Positions 1-4,936 of a stretch of DNA of 5,471 bases are shown here, piece after piece. A model generated the notes under the pieces. It was not told the origin of the DNA. It searched no databases and worked only from the letters and a program-made list of their open reading frames with translations. How positions within the stretch are numbered: the first letter of the stretch is position 1; each line of letters starts with the position of its first letter. Position numbers and translations under genes: made by a program. This stretch comes from Archaeoglobaceae archaeon (lineage in GTDB: Archaea; Halobacteriota; Archaeoglobi; Archaeoglobales; JdFR-42). The stretch is taken from positions 1 through 5,471 of the forward strand of contig WAJW01000070.1 of the NCBI GenBank assembly GCA_015523685.1, read 5' to 3'.

Positions 1-15
1 AATCGTCAAGAACCA

Positions 16-206
16 TTACAATTTTTTGGAGATGGCGTCTGGTTTGATCTCGATCTCAGCTACATGCATGTTCGCAGGTGCGGGCATATCCTTCACAGAG
101 TGTAGAGGCAGGGTCTCTTCAGCGTCATCGGACACCGAACCTTTCAGCCATAAATAACATGTTGCTGTGCTAACTCCTGTTAATCCGGCAATTCCTCAAC
201 GCTCAT
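16..206 (-). pseudogene. Frameshifted remnant of a helix-turn-helix protein
   Basis: Read on the minus strand from 206, the frame gives MSVEEL and then stops at 182-180. If one base is lost around 191-189 the reading continues as AGLTGVSTATCYLWLKG, and this second frame stays open for 57 codons from 189 to a TAA at 18-16. The joined sequence is a typical helix-turn-helix: a 'VEELAGLTGVS' first helix and turn, then a recognition helix ending 'YLWLKG'. Such motifs occur in transcription regulators, resolvases and transposase-associated proteins. Upstream of the ATG the frame is open for 12 more codons (242-207, including GYLYKK) back to a TAA at 245-243, so the original gene probably began further upstream and has another break there. 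The tail after the motif is about 40 residues, charged and unrecognised. I see the motif and the frameshift directly; that this is a dead gene is inference. A sequencing error or two small overlapping ORFs are the alternatives. Confidence 0.45.
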
Positions 207-231
207 TTTCTTGTAAAGGTATCCTTGTGTT

Positions 232-480
232 TTAAATCTCCTTTATCATTTTAGCTTTCAATCTTACCGTGCTTGAAAAATCCCCTGCGTAAGCGAGATG
301 TGATTCACTCATACCCATGCGATTAAACACCTTACAACCTCTTAAACCTCCTCCATGCATACATTTTATGGCTGGTTGCATAACGAGTTTCGATAAAGAA
401 GATAAAAAACGAAAATACAGAGGAATGTTATCCCAGATATTCCATAAAACACTGAAATCTCTTAAACCAGATCCTGCCAT
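232..480 (-). pseudogene. Possible upstream part of the decayed minus-strand gene
   Basis: An open frame of 82 codons lies directly upstream of the helix-turn-helix remnant on the same strand and ends at TAA 234-232. Its final residues (RLKAKMIKE) could join, through a second frameshift near 242-232, to the RFKTQGYLYKK stretch that leads into the broken helix-turn-helix. The ORF contains two similar segments 40 residues apart, MAGSGLR at residue 1 and MHGGGLR at residue 41. It has no strong ribosome binding site, is preceded immediately by an in-frame TGA, and its composition (many Leu, Ser, Phe, Met) is not convincing for a normal soluble protein. I do not recognise it. It may be old coding sequence, or simply a chance open frame in non-coding DNA. 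Confidence 0.2.
339..468. repeat. 10-bp direct repeat, 120 bp apart, in imperfect surroundings
   Basis: CTCTTAAACC occurs at 339-348 and again at 459-468. Similarity continues with a small gap into the following bases: TCCTCCATGCATACATT after the first copy and TCCTGCCATTCATATT after the second. The spacing is exactly 120 bp, or 40 codons, so in the minus-strand frame the copies give the related peptides MHGGGLR and MAGSGLR. The similarity does not extend through the whole 120-bp interval. It could be a worn internal duplication, ends of a lost mobile element, or chance in AT-rich DNA. Confidence 0.35.
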
Positions 481-570
481 TCATATTAATCGATGTGCCA
501 TTCCTGATATTGCCGATGGGAAATTGTGCTAAAGTGAAAAGATCAGTCCGGGTGTGGGTTGCCATTATGG

Positions 571-597
571 TTAAAATATCACCTTCCTTAAATATCA
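571..597. repeat. Short AT-rich tandem direct repeat
   Basis: TTAAAATATCA (571-581) is followed by TTAAATATCA (588-597), 17 bp apart start to start, differing by one A in the run. It lies about 100 bp upstream of the KaiC-like start. The copies could be half-sites for a regulator or weak TATA-like elements. In AT-rich intergenic DNA this may also be chance. Confidence 0.25.
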
Positions 598-630
598 TAC
601 TAGCGTTCAGATTGATTTAAAAAAAGATTG

Positions 631-652
631 CCGGGTTTTGAATCCAACCCGG
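631..652. promoter_or_regulatory. GC-rich inverted repeat just upstream of the promoter
   Basis: CCGGGTT (631-637) and AACCCGG (646-652) are a perfect 7-bp inverted repeat around an 8-base centre (TTGAATCC). It stands out from the AT-rich flanks and ends about 12 bp before the probable BRE, where archaeal activators or repressors commonly bind. As RNA from an upstream transcript it would form a hairpin, and a run of seven T follows at 668-674, so a terminator for plus-strand transcription entering from the left is the alternative. The DNA symmetry is seen; either function is inferred. Confidence 0.4.
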
Positions 653-663
653 GTGATATCTGC

Positions 664-680
664 TAAATTTTTTTATATTT
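664..680 (+). promoter_or_regulatory. Archaeal TATA box with BRE, leaderless type
   Basis: The TATA element TTTATATT (672-679) is preceded by an A-rich BRE-like stretch (TAAA, 664-667) and a T run. Its centre is about 25 nt upstream of the A of the ATG at 701, the distance at which archaeal RNA polymerase normally starts. No Shine-Dalgarno sequence is present between 681 and 700. Together these predict a transcript beginning at or next to the start codon, hence a leaderless mRNA. Confidence 0.7.
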
Positions 681-700
681 TGAACTGTTAATACCCGTCC

Positions 701-2119
701 ATGAAAATCAGCACGGGCATACCCGGATTCGATGAAATCCTGAACGGGGGAATTGAGAAAGGATGGGTATACCTGATAAAAGGTGGCCCCGGAAGCGGTA
801 AAACCATATTCGGTCTTCAGTTTCTTATGGAGGGTGCCATAAAAGGGGAAAGATGCCTTTACATATCCTTTGAGCAATCCATGGAAGAACTGAAACTTCA
901 GGCAGATAAATTTGGGTGGAATATTGAAAATCCAAATTTCGTATATGTTGACAGGACAATGAAAAATGCAGACCTCCCCGAATATTTTGATTACAGTTCT
1001 TTCGGTGAGATACATGAGTTCATAACTTCTATAACCTCTGTAAGGGAGCTACCCGAGGCGAGCAGAGTATTCATCGATGGCATTGGAGTTCTGAGAGATT
1101 TCACGAAAGATCTGTCCATATACAGGAGAATAGTATCCTCAATAATCAATTTTCTCACGAAGAACGGCATAACAACAATTATCTCTGAAGAAATGCGGGA
1201 CGAGCCTGAAAAGGGAATGATAAGTTATCTGACGAGCGGGGAATTTATTCTTGAGAAAAGAGAGAGGGAAGATGGTGAGATATTCAGGACGATCAGTGTT
1301 GTGAAATACAGGGGAGGAAGGGTTCATCTGGGGAGACATTACTTTGATATAACGGACAGAGGTATAGTGATATGGCCCATCATAAGGTTCCTTGATGATT
1401 ACAGAAATGGCAGAGATACAATCTCCACCGGAAATGAAAATCTCGATTCGCTTATCGGGGGAGGCATACAGAGAGGCTCGGAAGTTATGATTGCTGGAAA
1501 GAGCGGGGTGGGTAAGACGAACCTTACATTGCAGATACTCATGGAGAACGACAGGAGAGGAGAGACCGGGGTAATATATTCATTTGAGGAGAAGGAGAAT
1601 GAAATAAATACAAGGTATTCAGAACTGTTTGGTTACAGGCCCTCAAGAATTGTTGTGAGGGAAACATCACCCTATGGAATGAACATAGGCCATTTCTACA
1701 AAATGGTGATTGAGGACGTAAGGGAGTTATCCCCATCTATTATAGCCATAGACCCGATAAACGCCCTTGATAAAATGTCTTTTTCCAGATCAGAACTGAT
1801 AAGAGTGCTGCAACTGCTCTGTTCACAGCTTAAGGACCTTGGAATAGTTTTCATTCAGATTCATGAATCAGCTGAGGCGATGGATGTATTTCAGTTTACA
1901 GGCGGGATAAGCTATTTCTCGGATTACATTATCCTCGGCAGACACATGGAAATGGAGGGAGAGATTATAAAGACGCTGGCAGTGATGAAAAACAGATTTG
2001 GAGATCATGAAAGGAGGATAAGGATTCTTGAAATGGAAAAGGGTAGAGGGATAACGATAGGCCCGCCTCTGAAAGATATTGGAGGGTTGATGAGCGGGAT
2101 AATAAAAAAGGCTGAGTGA
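701..2119 (+). CDS. KaiC-like tandem-domain RecA-family ATPase
   Basis: A 472-residue protein of the KaiC/GvpD/RAD55 group with two RecA-type domains in tandem, as in cyanobacterial KaiC (about 519 residues). Domain 1 (about 1-230) opens with STGIPGFDEILNGGI, has Walker A GGPGSGKT (28-35), Walker B ending in Asp126 (VFID) and the KaiC-like KYRGG motif (202-206). Domain 2 (about 238-472) has STGNENLDSLIGGGI, Walker A GKSGVGKT (266-273), the catalytic pair Glu296-Glu297 and Walker B Asp351 (IIAID). In domain 1 the corresponding pair is Glu58-Gln59, so one catalytic glutamate is lost. By my alignment the KaiC autophosphorylation pair Ser431/Thr432 falls at Ser404/Tyr405. ATG 701 is the only possible start: an in-frame TAA lies at 689-691 with no start codon between. 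Family members hexamerise and act in signalling or timing; no KaiA or KaiB is seen here, so the cellular role is unknown. The stop overlaps the next gene. Confidence 0.93.
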   Translation: MKISTGIPGFDEILNGGIEKGWVYLIKGGPGSGKTIFGLQFLMEGAIKGERCLYISFEQSMEELKLQADKFGWNIENPNFVYVDRTMKNADLPEYFDYSSFGEIHEFITSITSVRELPEASRVFIDGIGVLRDFTKDLSIYRRIVSSIINFLTKNGITTIISEEMRDEPEKGMISYLTSGEFILEKREREDGEIFRTISVVKYRGGRVHLGRHYFDITDRGIVIWPIIRFLDDYRNGRDTISTGNENLDSLIGGGIQRGSEVMIAGKSGVGKTNLTLQILMENDRRGETGVIYSFEEKENEINTRYSELFGYRPSRIVVRETSPYGMNIGHFYKMVIEDVRELSPSIIAIDPINALDKMSFSRSELIRVLQLLCSQLKDLGIVFIQIHESAEAMDVFQFTGGISYFSDYIILGRHMEMEGEIIKTLAVMKNRFGDHERRIRILEMEKGRGITIGPPLKDIGGLMSGIIKKAE

Positions 2120-2658
2120 ACAGAATGTCACTGATGGAAAAAATGCAGAAGAAGGCCTTCAATCATATCAAAGAGAATATGAAAGTTTTTTTTGATAATC
2201 TGGAGATGGTTGAGGAGGGAAAGGATTTTGCAAAATTCAGGGGGAAGAAGAACGTAAAAGAGGTATTGATCAAACAGAGGATAGTTAAAAAGCTGCTTGC
2301 GAGGATATACCTGACCGTAATTGAGGCATATCTGGATTCAGAACTGGAAGGATCTGCAGAACTCCGTGTGGAGGGTTTCATTTCAAAAAAGGGCGTCAGA
2401 TTCCATGGATCTGGAAGGATTGCCGAGATTCTCAACGCTCAGTCAGACATCATATCCGCACTTCACGATATCGATATAGAAGAGGTAAGGGTGAAAGGTG
2501 AGAAGGGAAAGGTAAGAATAACGATAGTCCCGTACTCCTCATCATTTGTTTGGATATTCATACCCCCCGTATCATACAACGTCAGGTTGAGTGAGGACGA
2601 GGGCAGAAAACTCCTCAACCTTATCGAATCCATGGGGTCTGTTCTTTCCCGATTCTGA
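2116..2658 (+). CDS. Conserved-looking hypothetical protein, coupled to KaiC-like ATPase
   Basis: A 180-residue protein I do not recognise. The first possible start, GTG 2116, overlaps the ATPase stop as GTGA and is preceded directly by an in-frame TGA. ATG 2125 (residue 4) is an equally likely start, with a weak GAGTGA stretch before it; ATGs at residues 7 and 10 are also possible. The N-terminal third is basic and predicted largely helical by eye (KKAFNHIKENMKVFFDNLEM, then a KQRIVKKLLARIY helix). The centre (about 75-140) alternates short charged and hydrophobic strands, suggesting an alpha/beta fold. A hydrophobic patch at about 142-153 (SSFVWIFIPPVS) is too short and Pro-broken for a convincing membrane anchor. 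The C-terminal 20 residues form an amphipathic helix. There is no Cys, no P-loop and no obvious catalytic motif. The overlap with the ATPase implies coupled translation and a shared complex or pathway; that is inference from context only. Confidence 0.8.
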   Translation: MNRMSLMEKMQKKAFNHIKENMKVFFDNLEMVEEGKDFAKFRGKKNVKEVLIKQRIVKKLLARIYLTVIEAYLDSELEGSAELRVEGFISKKGVRFHGSGRIAEILNAQSDIISALHDIDIEEVRVKGEKGKVRITIVPYSSSFVWIFIPPVSYNVRLSEDEGRKLLNLIESMGSVLSRF

Positions 2659-2672
2659 GTTTACATGTAAAC
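2659..2672. promoter_or_regulatory. Perfect 14-bp palindrome, candidate operator
   Basis: GTTTACATGTAAAC is its own reverse complement over all 14 bases; symmetry stops at both ends. It begins directly after the TGA of the preceding gene and ends 29 bp before the TATA-like element of the ligase unit. Position and symmetry suit a dimeric helix-turn-helix regulator such as an Lrp/AsnC-type protein; it does not match the GGAA-N6-TTCC operator known for NrpR. As RNA it would be only a 5-bp AT-rich stem with a CATG loop, so an intrinsic terminator is less likely. Confidence 0.5.
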
Positions 2673-2700
2673 CGTCATGATTATTTGTTCTTCATTCAAG

Positions 2701-2708
2701 ATTTAAAT
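2701..2708 (+). promoter_or_regulatory. TATA-like element of the ligase-glx unit
   Basis: ATTTAAAT (2701-2708), preceded by CAAG (2697-2700) as a poor BRE. Its centre is about 24 nt before ATG 2729, which would suit a near-leaderless transcript starting there. GATTATTT (2680-2687) is a second candidate and would place the transcript start near 2710, just at the GGAGGTG site. I cannot choose between them from sequence alone. Confidence 0.35.
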
Positions 2709-2709
2709 G

Positions 2710-2716
2710 GGAGGTG
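2710..2716 (+). promoter_or_regulatory. Strong Shine-Dalgarno match at unusual spacing
   Basis: GGAGGTG matches the archaeal 16S rRNA 3' end well, but its last three bases are the annotated GTG start at 2714, leaving no room for it to serve that codon. For the in-frame ATG at 2729 the gap is 12 nt after the motif, longer than usual. The ATG is still the better partner, so this site argues for starting the ligase at 2729, five codons inside the longest frame. Confidence 0.4.
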
Positions 2717-4024
2717 GCGATTATCGAAATGCAGGATGTTGTCTCCAGAATTAAAGAGGATAATATAAGGTTTGTCAGATTTGAATTTTGCGACTTCCAC
2801 GGGATCTGCAGAAGCAAGGAGATACCCGTTACTTCAGGAATTGAGGAGAGGCTTGAAGAGGGAATCCAGTTTGCTGTTCCCACATTCACCCTTGACCTTC
2901 AGGGGAACGTTGTTGATGATACCGGATACGGGGAGGAGGTTGATTTCAAGGACATGATTGCAAAACCTGATCTCTCAACATTTTCAGTTTTGCCCTGGCA
3001 ACCCGACACCGCCAAGGTGATATGTGACCTCTACATGGATGGAAAACCATTGAGTGCATGTTCGAGAAGAGTGCTCAGAGAGGTTGCAGAGAACTCAAAG
3101 TACACACCCGTGGCTGCAGGCGAGCTTGAATTCTATCTCCTGGAGAACGACTCGCCCTACTTCAACAGACCTTCCATGGTGTACACTACAGGAAGTATAG
3201 TGGATCCAAAGCGCGTTCTGAGAAAGATAAAGGAGAACCTTTTCAGCATGGGTATAGATATCCTCGCCTCAAACCATGAGTTTTCCCCCAGCCAGTATGA
3301 GGTGAATATAAAACACAGTGATCTTCTCAGAGCAGGGGACAATGCTTTCACATTCAAGAGTGCTGTAAAGGAGATCGCCTACAATGAGGGTTTGCTTGCC
3401 ACTTTCATGCCAAAACCATTCACCGAACATGCAGGAAACAGCTTCCACGTCCACCAGAGTCTTGCAGGGGATGGAACCAATCTTTTCTATGATGAGAAGG
3501 ACAGATATGGATTGAGCGACCTTGCCTACAAGTTTATCGGAGGCCAGATGAAATATGCAAGGGAAATAACGGCATTCCTGTGCCCAACAGTGAATTCCTA
3601 CAAAAGGCTTAAACCAATGACATTCGCACCTTACACCCTGTTCTGGGGGCTGGATAACAGAACGACATATATAAGAATCCCACCTGAAAGAAAATCCGGA
3701 ACAAGGGTTGAGAACAGGCTTGCAGATGCTGGTGCGAATCCCTACATAACCTTCGCACTGCTCTTTGGATCAGGATTGAGGGGTATTGAAAAAGGAATTG
3801 ATCCCGGAGACCCATTCGAGGGCAATGCCTATGCGGTGGAAGGGGAGATATTTCCCCAGAGTCTTGGAGAAGCCCTCGATCTTGCGGAAAAGAGCAAATT
3901 CTGCAGGGATATTTTAGGAAAAGAATACCTGAAGGGGTTCATCGCGGTGAAAAGATTTGAGCTTGCGAGATTTGAAGACCACGTAACCGACTGGGAGAAA
4001 CAGGAGTATATGTGGCATCTGTGA
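2714..4024 (+). CDS. Glutamine-synthetase-family ligase, probably gamma-glutamylalkylamide synthetase
   Basis: An ATP-dependent glutamate-amine ligase of the glnA/gmaS superfamily: 436 residues from GTG 2714, or 431 from ATG 2729. The beta-grasp N-terminal domain spans about 1-110 and the catalytic domain about 115-436. Metal ligands are present as Glu137/Glu139 (GELEF), Glu189 and Glu196 (NHEFSPSQYE), and His245 (GNSFHVHQSL). Substrate and nucleotide residues follow: Arg298 (NSYKRL), Arg316 (NRTTYIRIP), Arg321, Glu333 and Arg335 (VENRLADAGANPY). Two ammonium-site residues of true glutamine synthetase are missing: the Asp50 loop (FDGSS) reads FAVPT at 53-57, and flap Glu327 aligns with Phe304 in KPMTFAP. 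The NLY-DLPP adenylylation site is reduced to NAY without LPP. The ENR motif and the APxTxxWGxDNRT-type segment resemble gamma-glutamylmethylamide and glutamylpolyamine synthetases. With GlxB and GlxC downstream, the likely product is a gamma-glutamylalkylamide; the amine is unknown. A divergent ammonia-using enzyme remains possible. Confidence 0.9.
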   Translation: MAIIEMQDVVSRIKEDNIRFVRFEFCDFHGICRSKEIPVTSGIEERLEEGIQFAVPTFTLDLQGNVVDDTGYGEEVDFKDMIAKPDLSTFSVLPWQPDTAKVICDLYMDGKPLSACSRRVLREVAENSKYTPVAAGELEFYLLENDSPYFNRPSMVYTTGSIVDPKRVLRKIKENLFSMGIDILASNHEFSPSQYEVNIKHSDLLRAGDNAFTFKSAVKEIAYNEGLLATFMPKPFTEHAGNSFHVHQSLAGDGTNLFYDEKDRYGLSDLAYKFIGGQMKYAREITAFLCPTVNSYKRLKPMTFAPYTLFWGLDNRTTYIRIPPERKSGTRVENRLADAGANPYITFALLFGSGLRGIEKGIDPGDPFEGNAYAVEGEIFPQSLGEALDLAEKSKFCRDILGKEYLKGFIAVKRFELARFEDHVTDWEKQEYMWHL

Positions 4025-4033
4025 GGGTAACAA

Positions 4034-4936
4034 ATGTGTGGAATTTCCGGATTGATGTTCAAGAAAGGAAATGCCAATATCGGCAGTGAGCTATTTGAGA
4101 TGCTCAGGATGATGGTACACAGAGGAAAGGACTCCACCGGCATAGCGGTATATGAAGAGAACGAGATCCTGAGGCTCTCAATAAACTGCTTCAGGGAAAA
4201 GGATGTTGAGACTGCAAGAAACATCGTGGAGAAATTCGCCGAAGTAAGGGATAAGAGGTTGAGAAAAACAAGGGCGGGCAGTTATCTTCTGTGGTTTGAT
4301 GTGGATATGGACGATGATTCAAAGATTCCTGAGGCTTATCTGGCGATAGACAGGAACCCTTCTCTATGCATCCACAGCTTTGGACGAAAACTCAGGATAC
4401 TTAAAGACATGGGCTCCGCTGAGGACATTATGAATCACTACAGAGATGTTGAATTCAGCGGGTATCAGGGAATAGGTCACGTCAGACTCGCGACTGAGAG
4501 TGTGGAGAACATAAACTTTGCACACCCGTTCACAACGTATCTCATGCCTGAACTTGCAATCGTTCACAACGGTCAGCTGACAAATTATTTCAATATGAGA
4601 AGGAAGCTTGAAAGGAAAGGAGTTGTTTTCAAAACATTCAACGATTCGGAGATCATTGCCCACTATATCGGATATCACATGACCAGAGACGGATGGAGTT
4701 TTGAGGAGGCACTTGAAAGATCAATTGAGGATTTTGACGGAGTGTTCACGTATGCTGCGTCAACTCCCGAGAAGATTGGAATCGTCAGGGATCGGCTCGG
4801 GATAAAACCGGTATATGTCCATGAGGATGATGAGATGATCCTTTTTGGAACAGAACAGGTGTGCTTTTCTCCTCTGGCACCTGAGGCGTACTCGGAGGAG
4901 ATGGATCCTGGAAGGGTGATGGTATGGCAGAGATAG
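4034..4936 (+). CDS. glxB: GlxB/MgsA-type class II glutamine amidotransferase
   Basis: A 300-residue N-terminal-nucleophile amidotransferase that hydrolyses glutamine, or a gamma-glutamylamide, and passes the amine to a partner synthase. The catalytic Cys2 follows the initiator Met (MCGISGL). Other signature elements are HRGKDSTG (29-36), GIGHVRLATES (146-156), HNG (178-180) and NDSE (203-206). About 118 residues separate the HRG and GHVR motifs, far more than in GlmS or PurF; the GlxB/MgsA family carries such an insertion, and the length also matches that family (about 300). The protein lacks the FMN and GXGXG domains of full GltB, so it must act with separate subunits. ATG 4034 is fixed by Cys2 and has a GAGG site at 4023-4026 overlapping the ligase stop; the gap to the ligase is 9 bp. 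The last 13 bases overlap glxC. In bacterial methylotrophs the orthologous subunit belongs to N-methylglutamate synthase; an ammonia-releasing glutamate synthase subunit is the alternative. Confidence 0.9.
   Translation: MCGISGLMFKKGNANIGSELFEMLRMMVHRGKDSTGIAVYEENEILRLSINCFREKDVETARNIVEKFAEVRDKRLRKTRAGSYLLWFDVDMDDDSKIPEAYLAIDRNPSLCIHSFGRKLRILKDMGSAEDIMNHYRDVEFSGYQGIGHVRLATESVENINFAHPFTTYLMPELAIVHNGQLTNYFNMRRKLERKGVVFKTFNDSEIIAHYIGYHMTRDGWSFEEALERSIEDFDGVFTYAASTPEKIGIVRDRLGIKPVYVHEDDEMILFGTEQVCFSPLAPEAYSEEMDPGRVMVWQR

Larger units (their letters stand above)
535..700. other. Non-coding upstream region of the KaiC-like unit
   Basis: I see no convincing gene here. It holds an AT-rich tandem repeat (571-597), a GC-rich inverted repeat (631-652) and the core promoter (664-680). 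The in-frame TAA at 689-691 rules out any N-terminal extension of the downstream ATPase into this region. Confidence 0.6.

Noticed and set aside
317..532. Plus-strand ORF of 71 codons
   Set aside because: No ribosome binding site or promoter, unconvincing composition, and it overlaps minus-strand sequence with a better coding sign (the helix-turn-helix). It repeats LKPPPCIH/LKPDPAIH only because of the underlying DNA repeat.
631..652. T-arm-like segment of a tRNA (GGGTT...GAATCC...AACCC)
   Set aside because: The loop is 8 bases rather than 7, the TTC is missing, and there is no anticodon arm, D arm or acceptor stem in register upstream.
694..717. Small hairpin CCCGT/ACGGG around the KaiC-like start codon
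   Set aside because: Only 5 bp, and the left arm would not be in the transcript if the mRNA is leaderless.
617..1015. Minus-strand ORF of 132 codons
   Set aside because: It lies opposite the promoter and the first domain of the KaiC-like gene; that gene has clear family motifs and this frame has none.
3829..4224. Minus-strand ORF of 131 codons spanning the ligase-glxB junction
   Set aside because: It covers two well-supported genes on the opposite strand, has no family motif and is rich in Ser, Phe and Ile as antisense frames often are.
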